A DNA stretch of 64,000 nt from Cordilura impudica (GCA_963682025.1 OY821519.1:191589867-191653866), one strand, 5' to 3'; counted from the first letter of the stretch, positions 47,807-59,236 are shown. Numbers and translations: made by a program. Notes: generated from the letters alone by a model not told the origin.

Positions 47807-48354
47807 AGCTGTACGCAGCTTGTTAAGGAATCTTAACAGAAAATTTTCATATATTTCTTAAAGAAAAAAAAAAACACAAAAGTACCTTTCAGTGCAACGC
47901 TAGCAATCAGCTGTTTTCCATCAATTATTAAGAATTGTGAAATTGAAAACAAATCAAATTTTCGGTTCTGCTTTATTTGGCCTGCTAAACGTTTTATAAG
48001 CTCAGTATCAAAATTACCCATCCGCTTCTTGTTTTTTTTTTGCCGAATTTTGTTCGTTTTTTTCCATGTTTTCAACTGAAAAATAACTTTTATTTTTTTT
48101 AGCATATTACATTTTGTTTATGCTTACCTCTCCTGTCAAAATTCCGTTCAGAAAGAACGAAAAATTTGATATTCCTGCTCAAAGCCTGGGTTGCCTAACT
48201 TAATTTACGTCAAAAAAAAGTAGTAAAAACAATACTACTTTTTTAAAAAGCTGCAGAATATCAACAGAAATTTTTTGACAGAAAAATTCCTTAAGCATTT
48301 CTGAAGCGTTTTTTTATATGAAGTTTTTGATTCCTTAGCAAGCTGCATACAGGC
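47807..48354. mobile_element. 548-bp MITE with verified empty site
   Basis: Ends AGCTGTACGCAGCTTG and, inverted, GCCTGTATGCAGCTTG, both followed by '.TAAGGAATC' (imperfect TIR of about 26 bp). It is flanked by CTACAAG on each side (47800-47806 and 48355-48361). The other copy of the duplicated block reads without the insert at the same place ('tttttgctatgaaacgtaaa', near 40400-40420). The duplication length of 7-8 bp fits hAT. A 90-codon minus frame inside (48105-47833) has no recognised domain. Confidence 0.78.
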
Positions 48355-48612
48355 CTACAAGACGTAAATATCGACCGATAATAAAAAAAAAGTTGTGGAG
48401 AGTTTAAAATACATTTTCATTTTTAGCTGAATTTTAGTACAAAAGTGAATAGTTAAAATATTAAAAAAGTTTTTTTTTTATAATGTCTTATTTTTCTGTT
48501 ACTTTTACAACTAATGCTTTTGCAAATTTTATAAGCTAAATTTTGTCAAAAAAATGCCAAACTTTGTCCCCGTAAACTTTTCAGTCCTAATGTTCACAAA
48601 GGTTAAAAGTTG

Positions 48613-48899
48613 GCTTTTCTTTGAAGGAACCCGAGATAAAATATAATTTATTAAGCAGCGAACGTAAAAGTTACCTGATATTGGTTCAAGATAGAGAAGT
48701 TTTACTGAAAAAGTCGTATGTCTTTACTTTAGTTAAACTATTTTTATTTTTTAAATATTTCTATATCGGTTTTTATTGTACAATTATAAAATACATAAAT
48801 TTGCATAAATCAAGAAAAATTGCTAGCTATTAAAAAAGGAGTATAACTTATTGTTAGTGTAATGAAAAACTACTTTAAATCAAACTAATTTCGTAAATA
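48613..48899. other. No recognisable gene
   Basis: Short AT-rich spacer with a 70-codon plus frame without motif. Confidence 0.4.
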
Positions 48900-50440
48900 T
48901 TTCCTCTAAATAGCCTTGATTTTAATCTTCTAAAAGTTGTTTAGCTTCTTCGTCTAATTCAATAAATGTAGTTTTCCATTTTTGTCAAATGTTGGGCATA
49001 TGTGGATCTGCGGTGCACAGCAAAATAGGGATAAAGTCTTCATAAGTGCAACATCTAGACATTTTTCTTGTGTTGTGCTCGCGACAGAATCTGTAGTCTT
49101 TGTTCCTTTTTTCTTGCGCTTCTTCAGATAGCTCTCCTATTGTTTTAAATTATTTGTTCCCCATGGTACAAAATTTTATGAACTATCCGTAGATATATCC
49201 CCAAGAGGATTTTTCGTTATAAAGTATAGCTGTTTTATTAGTGTACTCTCCAATTTCCTTTCTGCTGCATGCTAGAAATTGTAATATGATTTTGAATCGT
49301 CTTATTAATTCTCGATCTACACCTATGATTGATGCTGCAGTTTCTGGATCGGAAAAAAATCTTTTTACCGGAAATCAATCATTAATGTTTCCTTCTTATT
49401 GTTTTTGCTGGTCGATTATTAGGCCTAGGTGTAGATATTTTCCTTGAATTGGGTTTTTTTTTTTGCTTTTTTTTTCTTCATTTTCTTTGTTTTTTTTTTC
49501 ACTGTTCCGCCTAACAGACCAAATTCCAAATCATAACCCAATTTAAGAATATGCTCAGTAAAACGTATTCTAGCATGAAGAGGGGACATTCCAAATTCGT
49601 AGGCTTCCTTAAAACTATCGTCTTGTGGTGGGGGTTAGCTTAGTTAACTTGATGTCTTTTGGCATATAAAGCAGCTTGACGATGACTTTGCTTCGGTTAA
49701 ACCTTGTGCAACTTTTCCATCAATTATTGTGAGACACATTTTAAAATTTACTTCAATTCTTGGTCATCAAATTTAAATATTACTGATTGAAGTTCTTTAA
49801 TTTGATATTTTATTTTTTGAAGTTCTTCAGTTATGACATCTTTGGTTTCCTTTTTGAATGCAAATTTTTTTGGCCATCAGTACTTTGTTGAAGATGGAAT
49901 TTCATTTTTCCACATATCAGTTTCTGTTGCTTTACTAGCTGACGGCTCTTAGCCGCCATAAATTTTTGTTAAGCACAATGGAATGAAAGATACCATAAAT
50001 AAATTAGCATCTGAAGAATGTTCGGCATTAAATTGCCTGTAATGTTTCTGTCCAGAGGATTCATCACATCCCCATTTAAAAATTAAAGTAATGCTGGCAT
50101 TTCCAATTTTTTTTGTATGATTAATATCAAGCGTATTTAGCAATTGTGCAGTATGTTCAAGGAGATCTTGCAATTGAATTTCTGCTGAACTTGAATTGAC
50201 ACTAATAGCAGTCTGTGAAGGTAAGAATTCTTTTATGGCAGATACTAAATCTCGATACTCTGGGAAAATCCCACAATTATTTTCATTGGTTCGCTTCCGC
50301 AATTCCTTATATTGATTTTTGGTCAACTTCAAATCCAAAAATAGGGCGAACCCTTTTCTGGAGTATATTTCTTATATTCAATTGGTGTATGAATGCTCTT
50401 CAAAATCTTCAACTCTACCGTTTCTTTTTTCCGTCAGTAT
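48900..50440 (-). pseudogene. Second Transib transposase relic (RAG1-like), catalytic Asp kept
   Basis: Minus strand, 5' to 3': 'KKRNGRVEDFEEHSYTN' (about 50420), 'LKLTKNQYKELRKRTNENN' (50332 on), 'AEIQLQDLLEHTAQLLNTL', catalytic block 'LIFKWGCDESSGQKHY' (about 50085-50035), 'WKNEIPSSTKY' and 'KKFAFKKETKDVITEEL' (about 49900-49840), 'SFKEAYEFGMSPLHARIRF' (49605-49550), 'LIRRFKIILQFLACS' (49300-49260), 'VHKILYHGEQII' (about 49190-49155), ending near 'QHKKNV'. The order equals that of the plus-strand Transib at 36-37.6 kb, but sequence detail differs (a separate family or old divergence). 'CDE' retains the Asp that RAG1/Transib use as first catalytic residue. Stops and shifts throughout the C-terminal half. 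Confidence 0.85.
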
Positions 50441-50494
50441 AAAAAACAAATAGTTTCACGCAAAAAAAATACACCAGTACGACCAACTTTTGTA

Positions 50495-50622
50495 TTCATA
50501 ACATACAGACGGATGGACGGACATCGTTAAATCGACTCAGAAAGTGATTTTAGATAGGTCCCATATTTTGGTAGCTACAAACATCAGGGCAAACTCATTA
50601 TAATCTAACCACATAGTGGAAA
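50495..50622 (-). repeat. Family A 5'-end fragment
   Basis: 'cagacggatggacggacatc', 'gactcagaaagtgatttta', 'aaccacatagtgg': GTCC tract to 5' end, minus orientation, truncated at the tract. Confidence 0.65.
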
Positions 50623-51385
50623 ATTTTTTATTCATAAATTTTGCACAAAATATCTGACCTTGGGTCAGACAAATTGTTCTGGTGCACACGGATGGAAACC
50701 GGAGGGTATACGATGGGGTATGGGAGTGATTGGAGCATTCGGACTACAGAAGAGTGCAAAATTTTTTTATGGCTTTTGATAGGCAGGAGTTACGGTCCAT
50801 TAAGTAGGTGATTTTCGGTAAATTTTGACCTTTATAAAAAATTTTTTTTTAATTTCTAAAGTGTTTTTTATTTCTAACAGTCATTCCTAAAGTCATTTAA
50901 AAATTAAGGTTTACAAAGAAATTTTTAATGTTAGCAAAATACTGAGAAAGTCCATTTTCGAAGACCCTGCTCGCTGTGATGTAATTGAAATAGAGTCGAA
51001 ATTTTTTCGCTCCCGAGGTTCACTAGCATTTACTTTCAAATGAATGACATAACTTTAAAGTCGGTAACTATAAAAAAAATGAATTTTTGGCCGCCTTCTC
51101 AAAATATGGTCCACAGTGCGGCTGCTACTTTGAAAATGCATTTTTCTTTGTTGTCCTATGAAGGTATCTTAATAGTTTTTCGACTCTAATACTTTTTAAA
51201 ATATATGTATAATATGTATAATTTTATAACAATCCGGTCAAAACCGAAAAATATTTACCTCTAGTTTTAAAAGCTAAAAAAAATTAAAAGGTTAATTATT
51301 CGTGACTGTATTAAAATGGTAACCGTACAGGTTATTATTTTATTAGAGATTCAGCACAGCCGAGTTTAATACTCTTGTTTCATAT
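50623..51385 (+). repeat. Mini-me-type DNA with 3' end
   Basis: Ends with 'ttagagattcagcacagccg' and 'agtttaatactcttgtttc' (51342-51380), a decayed version of the hairpin end at 44395-44448. Inside, 'cttctcaaaatatggtccac' (51090 region) is the inverse of a phrase at 47680-47710. Confidence 0.5.
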
Positions 51386-52264
51386 ATGGTTTCTGTAATG
51401 ACCATAATACGGACCCAAACGTAAAATCTTCTTTATTCTACATATTTATACATAAAAACTTCAAATGCCGCTTTCATTATTACTTTTCTTTTATTTATTT
51501 TCTAAAAATACCAACTAAATTTGAATATTCCGTTGACCTTATCGTTACTACTTACAATATAACTGCCGAAATAAGGTAGAAGTATGGTTTGTTGTTTATA
51601 TCCAAAATTATTTTTCAATTCAAAACAATTCTTATTGTGAATGAAGAAAACAAACTCATTTTTTTTACCAACACATTTATAAATTTAATAAACATACTTT
51701 AAATTTATTTTACTCCAAAATAAATGTAAAGATATAAATATCTGTAAGTCTGGTGGACAGCTAAATAGAAATACTTTTCTTTTATGTTTTTGAAGTATAA
51801 CCTATATTTCGAATAGCTACGAAATTACAAGGCAGGAATAACGAATTTAATATTTTTCTATAGTAAAATAATCTAAATTTATGAAAGGAAAAGTTTTAGA
51901 GACATAATCAATCAATAGAACATGAAATATACGCTAGCCTATAATGGATTACTACAGGGTTAAAATATAATTGATGTCATAATTAATATAATTTGTTTCC
52001 ATGCTGAGTACAACTTTATTTTATTTGTTTTCCTGTGATGATTAGTTTTACTCGAAAACAAAATTACATCTAGAGACAAGTAAAAATACAAATTTGTTAA
52101 AGTTATTCTGCACAAAAGAGTGCCAACTAAATTTAATTATTGTAATAACCCAGCTTCAGTCTAAAGGTTTATTCCTCTATCGTACAAAAATGTTTAACAT
52201 TTTTGTATTCGTATACGAGATATAAGACTGCTTAGTAGAAAATTATAAATACACTGCAGGTAGA
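51386..52264. other. No recognisable gene (about 0.9 kb)
   Basis: AT-rich, no frame over 60 codons. Confidence 0.5.
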
Positions 52265-52267
52265 TTA

Positions 52268-54975
52268 GGGTGGCCCTTAATAAAAAAAAGTGTTCAAAAG
52301 TGTTCGGTTCCACCCTCTAGAAATATGCGAAAGTAAAACAACTGGGAAATACAAAGTTTTGGGTCAATAAAAAAAAAGAATTTTGAGGTGCCTCACCGCT
52401 ACTGAAAATTTCAGGTGTGTTTATATGGGGAAAATATAACTTTATTTTTCAGATTTTACGAAAATTTCGTTCTATAGTTTATATTTTTCGGCAAGTTGTT
52501 TCATTAATCGACATTCCTACTAAATTATCTTTTCAAAAAGCTATATAACTTCAAAATCGAATAAAAGCTCACCAAGACATTACAAATGCCCCAGACAACT
52601 TTTTTAGTAAAAAAGTAAAAAACTCTAGGGCATGAAATGTGATGAACATTTTTCAACTTTAACAAATTGATGAAAGCCATAACACCTTTTTGGTCTATAT
52701 ACCTATAGTTACCCAGATGTGAAGTATTGTTTTATTAACACGTTGCTAACCTATTGCGAAAGGAGACCAAAAATTGGAAATTTTTTTGATAAAATTTTTA
52801 AAACTCCTTTTTTAAATTATAAAAAATTTTCCTAAAGTTTCAAAAAATGGATCTGACACTTTAGGATTTTGTTAAGTATATGCTAGAAATTAACTGTATG
52901 AATTTTTAACTAAATTCCTTTGGCAAAATTTTTTTTACAAAGAATTTTTTTTTTTTGCGGATTTCGAGAAAAATGAGTTTTTTGTGAAATATTCAGTAAA
53001 TGTACTCTTTCTAAATATTTTGTATAAAAAATTTATCACTTTTCCACTTTTAAATGTTATATTTTATCTTACTAGCCTATGGTTTCGGAAAAAAATAGTG
53101 TGATCCCATGAACTATTTTGGATTTGGGGTCGCATATGACCCCAAGCTAATAAAAGACAATTTATCCAAAAAAATCAAATATTTTCTAAGGGCTATTGAA
53201 TTTTTAGATGCCACGTTTAAAATTTAATAAGCAAATGTACAAGTCTTCCATGCTAAAAATTATGAATAAATCGAAGAACGTTATCCAATTCCTTGCCGAG
53301 GCCAAACTTTGAATTTTGGCATATTTCAAAAAATTTATTGTTCTAGTAAACTATATTAAACCCTTTCCATGGGTTGATAAATAAAATTTTGCTATATTTT
53401 ACCGATTTTTATGATTTGATGATTATGATGATTTTAAAATTTGATGTCATTAACCCATTCGGACTTGGCGCCAGATATGACCCCAAGCAAGTATCGGACG
53501 ATTAAGTCAAAAAATTCAAATATTTTGCAAATACTGCTGAATTTTGGACTATTTTAACCCTATATAAGGGAAGTATCCATAAAATATAGCACTTTTTTTT
53601 CCAACCGATAGTAAGGGTTTCATCTAGTTTACCAGAAAAACTATTTTTTTGAATATGCCAAAATTCAAAGTTTGGCCTCGGCAAGGAATGGGTTAACGTT
53701 GTTCGATTTATTCAAAATTTATAGCATGGAAGCCCTGCACATTTCGTCATTACTAGTATAGCCCAGCACTTGAAATTCGAGTGCAAATTCTAGGAAATAT
53801 TGTTTTTTCATTAAATTTTTATCTTCCAATATTTTTTTAATCTATGTATATATATATAAAATTTATGAATATTTAAATGAGCCTAAAGGTATGTTAATCA
53901 ATTTTAGCAATTCACAACTCAACACAGAGCGTCGGATATATAATTTAAATCATTCGCGTTAACAGGGTGTAACGAATTATTATAAATATTTTATTTTATT
54001 TAATTTAATATATTTTTAAGACAGATTAAACATAAATTTTATCATTCTCAGTTTCTCCTCCATATGGACTATAACTGTGTCTATTTTCATACTCCTCCGT
54101 GCCCGCGTATTGCTTAAAAAGGGAACTACAAATTTACCTTCGCGTACTATTATATAGATATTTTAAGCGTCACTTCTAAAAATTCAACAGCACTTACAAA
54201 TTATTTGAATTTTTTGAATATTTTTTTCTTTTATTTGCTTGGGAAATTATGAATTTTTCACAAAAAACTCATTACTCTCGAAATCCGAAAAAAAAATTGC
54301 TTGTAAGAAAATTTCTGGGAGAGGAATGTACTTAAAAATTAACACGGCTAATATTTAACATATATCTATGAAAAGCCTAAAGTGCCAGATCCATTTATTA
54401 AAATTTTGTTAAAGAAACTTATAAAAGGAGTTTTCAAAATTTTATAAAAAAAATTTTCCATTTTTGGCCTTATTTCGCAATAGGTTAAATACGTGGTGAT
54501 AAAACAATACTTTATGTCTGAAAGCTTCTTGGTATAGAGACGAAAAGAATTATGGCTTTAATTAATTTCGTAATATTGAAAAAATATCTGTCAAATTTCA
54601 CGACCTACTGTTTTTTGGCACAAAAGTGGTCTGGGGCATTCGCTATTTCGTGGCGAGTTTTGATTTGATTCTGAAGCTATATAGCTTTTTTGAAGAGATA
54701 ATTTAGTACTAAAATCGATTCATATAACAACTTGTCGAAAAGTTAGACTATAGAACCAAAATTTTCGTAAAATCTGAAAAAAAAAAGTCATATTTTCCCA
54801 CATAAACACACTTGAAATTTTCAGTCGCGTTGAGACACCTCTAATTTTTTTTTTTTTTTCTTTTGATTTACACAAAACTTTGTATTTCTCAGGTTTTTGC
54901 TATTCGCATATTTCTACGGAGTGGAACTTTAAATTCGAACACTTTTTTTCGCCTCCATATAATGAAGGGCCACCC
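52268..54975. mobile_element. 2.7-kb foldback element with very long inverted arms
   Basis: Ends GGGTGGCCCTT and AAGGGCCACCC, flanked by TA on both sides (52266-52267 and 54976-54977). The left arm runs inward to about 53415 and is mirrored from 54975 to about 53575. Matched landmarks: 'aaagctatataacttc' and 'gaagctatatagctttt', 'gagttttttgtgaaat' and 'atttttcacaaaaaactc', 'ttgccgaggccaaactttga' and 'tcaaagtttggcctcggcaa'. The right arm has an extra segment (about 53755-54190). No transposase frame found. Arms are clearly diverged. Confidence 0.8.
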
Positions 54976-54978
54976 TAA

Positions 54979-55223
54979 GGTAAATGTATGGAAAACCACA
55001 CAGAAACACGCTTAATAATAAAAAAAAATGTGTTTTATTAAATAAAATTGTAAAAGTGAAATTAATTGAGTTCTTTTGAAATTCACATTTTCTAATACAA
55101 TAAACAAAACATAGATACCCGTTTCAGAACTGCGTGTATTCACGCTTGTTTTTAACAAAAATATACATACAAAATATTTTTGGATCTATTTGTAGAGTTT
55201 TTAATTATTTAGAAAATTAATTG
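54979..55223. other. No recognisable gene
   Basis: AT-rich spacer of about 245 bp. Confidence 0.5.
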
Positions 55224-55589
55224 ACTTTAATTTAAAACGTAATAAGTTTTGCACTACCACAAGCACATAACACAATATTGAAAAATAATTGGTTTTTAAT
55301 TGTGTTGTGTACAGAACTGATGGAACAGCACAACATGCCGAAAAAACATGTATTAAGAATCTTACTATTATTAGTGATTTTATCGTAGTCGGTCCTTTTG
55401 AGTTTTTTCGTTGCAAAAATTATAACATTTGAACCAATTGAGATAATAAAAGGCATATGATAGATACCTGTCCAACCTATGAAATAAGTGTTTGAACTAG
55501 GTGCTACGCCTTTCAATAATCATGTTTATGTTGGCTAAAATCATTAACATTCCTGTGGTGAAAAGGAAAACTTGCTTAATTCCACTTAA
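55224..55589 (-). pseudogene. Unidentified membrane-protein-like exon, downstream part, split by piggyBac
   Basis: The minus frame from the TTAA at 55586-55589 reads 'LSGIKQVFLFTTGMLMILAN' and 'INMIIERRS'. After a one-base shift near 55505 it continues 'SSNTYFIGWTGIYHMPFIIS', 'IGSNVIIFATKKLKRTDYDK', 'LNTCFFGMLCCSISSVHNTI', and stops near 55232 after 'SAKLITF'. About four hydrophobic segments suggest a multi-pass membrane protein. I do not recognise the family. The upstream part is on the other side of the piggyBac (59203-59236). It could be a host exon or an ORF of another element; the frameshift argues it is no longer functional. Confidence 0.45.
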
Positions 55590-55776
55590 CCCTCACACTA
55601 TCGGTATTTACCTGGGTAAAGAACTTGATTTTTAACTTCGAATAACTTTGTTATTTTTTTCTAGACTTTTGAATGCTTCGAGCCCAGTGACTAATTTTGG
55701 ATGTTCTTTATAATAATTTGAAAATAATAAATAAATAAATAATAAATAATAAGTTTTACCACGTTTTTCCGTAATT

Positions 55777-56514
55777 ATACCCTATACCACTATGTGGTTT
55801 GGGTATATTGACTTTGTGCTGCTGTTTGTAACTACCAAAAATATTTGACCTAGGCCCATCTTTTATTTTACCGATCGAATCAGAATCACTATCTGATTCG
55901 ATTTAACGATGTCCGTCCGTCTATCCGTCTGTGTGTCCATGTAAACCTTGTAATCAAACTGCAGGTCGCAAATATTAATGAATTTTGATGAAATTTAGCA
56001 TTTAAGCTGTTATCGGTCATAGGATGAACGCTGTTGAAATAAGTGAGAATCGCTCCACGTTCAGACCTAGCCCCAGTACAAATGACCACTATGAAATCGA
56101 CATAAATTGCCATAAGATCCAAATTGTTATATAGATCTTTCTCAAATTGGGTTTGTATGCATTTATTACATCCACTAATAAGTAGTCCAGAAATGATCCC
56201 TATGGGACAACTCTTAGTCATAGGCACAGATTCTTCTCAAATTTTGTTTGTATACATTTTTGCAAAATACAAGAGACTTTACCAGACATGAGCAGGATCG
56301 GTCCATTTTTGGACCTAGTGCCCATATAGATATAGCATCTGATATGAACATTTTCATATCTGCAGCACAAAAAAAATTAATAAAAATCCCACTCAAATTT
56401 GGTTTATGCATATTTTCTATATCCAGTTAGTTGGGCCTAAGAGATAGGGTCTCTAAACGCATGGTATAGGGTATCGTATAGTAGGTCTAGACCGACTATA
56501 ATTTTCTTACTTGT
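55777..56514 (+). repeat. Family A repeat, copy 14 (inside piggyBac)
   Basis: 'ataccctataccactatgtg' start, GTCC tract 55912-55935, 3' 'ggtatagggtatcgtata', palindrome with one mismatch ('gtaggtctagaccgac'), TTACTTGTTTT. A deletion of about 60 bp near 56224 joins 'tcataggc' to 'acagattcttctc'. Confidence 0.82.
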
Positions 56515-56679
56515 TTTTATTAATCCTGTTAGTATTTACCAGTTTGAATGAAGCTAGAAATTTTTATAAAAGCAATGGCTTTATTTGTTTGCTATGGATA
56601 AAAATGTAGGAAAACGTTAGGACATATATAACAATTATGGTACATTAACATAGTTCAATCCAATTTCATTGATAATAAC

Positions 56680-58570
56680 AAACGTAAGAGTAACATTTCT
56701 TATAGTAAATACAGAAAAAAATATTTGTACAAACACCTTCATTTAGTGTAACAATCTTCATCCTGTGTTTGGATGAGGCTATGGGTTTGGAAAATAGGTT
56801 TCTTACATTGCGTGCAGGCTTTTCTGGTTGATCATTTTTTTTATCATCCCCGTAACACATAAAACATTGACCTTTATGCGTCAGCCTACCAGAAGCATCT
56901 TGCTCAGTCAAGTCGTCCGGTATAAAAGAATCATTCTGAGGCTGTTGCAGTTCTGCGATTGAAGCGCCAAGAATGCATTCTACAGCAGATCATGTAGAAA
57001 AGCTACTCATGGCTCTGAGAATTAGAACTCTTTTTTATTTCTGAAATGCAAAGCTGTTCTCCCAAGTCCTGCAAAAATTTCTTGCGAAGCTTTGATACCT
57101 TTAGTTGTTAGAATTGTTTGTGGTGAAGATTATATAAGCTGCAAGACCAGGAATGTCAACTATATTGAAAAATAATAAAAATGGGTAGCGATCGGTTTTT
57201 CTCTTTGTGGTATACTGTGATATCATTTGATGCATTTTGTCGACACCTTCTTTTATTTCGTTGTAATAATGAATAATATCCGGTTTGCATTGTGGCCCGG
57301 AAACGCTGTTGTCTTTATATTGCGTGGACAGGAGTACGACGGCTTTGTACTTTTTTGGGACATAGGAGCAAAGTACAGTGTTATCTGCGGAGCCAAATAG
57401 TGATGACATTGGTTCTCTATTTTATGATTCCTTAAATTTTGTTGGGATACAACGACTGCTTTTTTTATTTTTCATAGTGCCTACCGTAGAAAGCTTCCCG
57501 TCCAGCAATCGTTCAGCCAAAGGCAATGGCGAAAATAAATTATTCTTTGTGATATTCCGACCAGTATTTTTTTAGTATTTAACTAAATCTTTGACCACAC
57601 GTTGCCCTTGATTTACTTCGCGGTCTTTACCAGTTTTTCCAGTATAAATCTGGCCCTGAAGTGGATAACTGGTACTGGAGTCATACGACCACCAAATTTT
57701 TATACCATATTTGGAGGTTTTGGAGGGATGTATTGAGTAAACTTTGTTCGGCCTCTAAATGGGAAATGTTGCTCGTACACTGTTGTGGAACTCTGTGGCC
57801 GGAAATTTTTTTTTAAATTAGCGTTTAACATTTCAAAAAGTTCGCTTATTGGTACTGCTTTATCATTTTTCATGCGAATCTGTCTAATGACATCATAGTC
57901 AAACAGAATATATTTTGTTAAGTTTTGAAATCGTCGAACGGACATTGTCCCGCGATACAGATGAAAAGCATTTTTATTCCAAAGCTGCTCTAAAGATTCT
58001 ACGTTTGCTTTGTGGGTTCCAATGACTATTAATAGGCCAATATAAGCAAACAATTCCTCGTCTTCCAATGGCAGCCAAATCTTAAGGATTTTTGTAGGGT
58101 TAGCTTCATTCGACTTTGCATATTCCTTTCCATATGCCTTTCTATTGGTATACCGGCAAATTATGCTTTTAATTAGTGAGTTTATTAATAAACAAAAGGT
58201 CTCAACTAAATGTAAATTCCTTGGCTTAGGACCCATAAAAAGTGGTTCGCGTATAATATTGTGTGCTCGCAAACGCGCTAAGTTCATTTTCCAAATAGTA
58301 CATAAATCTTATCATTTTCTTGTTCAATGTTTAAACACTCACCACCGTCATCAGAATTTTCCTCGCTGTCTTCAGAATCATCATCATTTTATTCTGCAGT
58401 AACCTCCTCAAGGTCTGCATCGGATTCCTCATTCTTATTTATAAGCAAAAAATCGGTATCATCTATATCGCCTGCATCAAACAGATCGAACTCATCGTTT
58501 TCAGTGTCCGAATCCAAATCTTGCATAAGCTGATGTAAATACTTTTGCTGTTCTTCATACGGAAGTCTGT
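56680..58570 (-). pseudogene. piggyBac transposase relic, two catalytic Asp residues lost
   Basis: N-terminal acidic part (58570-58300, 'LMQDLDSDTENDEFDLFDAG'), then after a shift the frame 58287-57700 with 'NKNAFHLYRGTMSVRRFQNL' and 'EQHFPFRGRTKFTQYIPPKP'. Established: piggyBac has its first catalytic Asp in the 'DEQ' before 'FRGR'; here it is Tyr ('VYEQ'). Continuing in another frame: 'YDSSTSYPLQGQIYTGKTGK', 'GRNITKNNLFSPLPLAERLL' (normally 'DNFFTS'; the second Asp is Asn), then 57409-57101 with 'YNEIKEGVDKMHQMISQYTT' (third Asp present). The Cys-rich tail is reduced ('KGQCFMCYGDD'). At least three stops and two shifts. Confidence 0.88.
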
Positions 58571-59202
58571 AATTAATATCTCAGTTACATTAAATCGACA
58601 AATTCGAATTGTGTTACATATGTATGTATATAAGCACATATATATATTGTATTGAAAAAGGTAACTTTACCTGCGCACCTGAATATTGGAAAGGTAATCT
58701 TTTTAATTTTTTTCCATATTTAAGAATTGAAAATAATAGCTTATTGCTTTTTTATAAATATTAGCTCGCGGAGTTTCACAATCAACTGATTTTGAACACG
58801 AAGTTCAGCAATTAGTACATTTTATAAATGACATATCAGGCATAGTTTATTAAAATTAAACAAAAATTTCAATTCCAAAATAACAACCGATTGCTAACGC
58901 AAAAACTGGGATGAGAGCAAAATGCTGAAAAGTACTCACATGCACAACTTGAAATATTTTGTACGATTTTCAAGAAGTTATAGCTAGCTCAAAATTGACT
59001 TTTGCGAAAAAGAACTTTTTTATTGTTGAAAATTAATCCATGTGGTATCAGAAACAAAGTTTGCTCTACGAATTTTTCATTTCTGAATTTTTTGAAAAGA
59101 TACCGTTATTTTTATATTACTCACGAAAATGGGATTTTTGACCCTTAATACCAAAAAATTTGGTGTGGCAATATTCCACAAATTTGTCCAGGAGTGTTAG
59201 GT

Positions 59203-59236
59203 TTAAATTTTTTCTGAATGTACCAACATCGAAAAA
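59203..59236 (-). pseudogene. Upstream part of the exon split by piggyBac
   Basis: Minus strand: a pyrimidine-rich acceptor 'actttttttag' (ends about 59237), then codons reading 'FFDVGTFRKN' up to the TTAA. Removing the transposon and one TTAA makes this frame continue into 'LSGIKQVFLF' at 55589 without a shift. This in-frame join across 3.6 kb is the main reason to believe both the insertion and the exon. Confidence 0.42.

Larger units (their letters stand above)
45131..48612 (+). repeat. Duplicated block, copy 2, split by insertions
   Basis: Homologous pieces 45131-45330, 47565-47806 and 48362-48612 correspond collinearly to 40079-40672. Between them lie about 2.2 kb with family A copy 13 and a jockey relic, and a 548-bp MITE. 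Copy 1 acts as the near-empty reference for both insertions. Confidence 0.78.
55590..59202 (-). mobile_element. piggyBac-type DNA transposon (inactive)
   Basis: Lies between TTAA at 55586-55589 and TTAA at 59203-59206. The ends inside are CCCTCACACT and, inverted at the right, ACCTAACACT, a weak terminal match. About 3.6 kb, of which 0.74 kb is a later family A insertion (55777-56514). The interior encodes a broken piggyBac transposase on minus. The boundaries rest on the TTAA pair, the weak end match and the interrupted reading frame outside. Confidence 0.6.

Noticed and set aside
47833..48105. 90-codon minus frame inside the 548-bp MITE
   Set aside because: Lys-rich start and Phe/Lys-rich end derive from A/T runs; the element is too small to encode a transposase. 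The middle ('FDTELIKRLAGQIK') looks somewhat protein-like but I cannot support a call.
49974..49981. CACAATGG resembling an RSS heptamer or Transib end
   Set aside because: Lies inside the Transib coding relic, without a matching end; chance.
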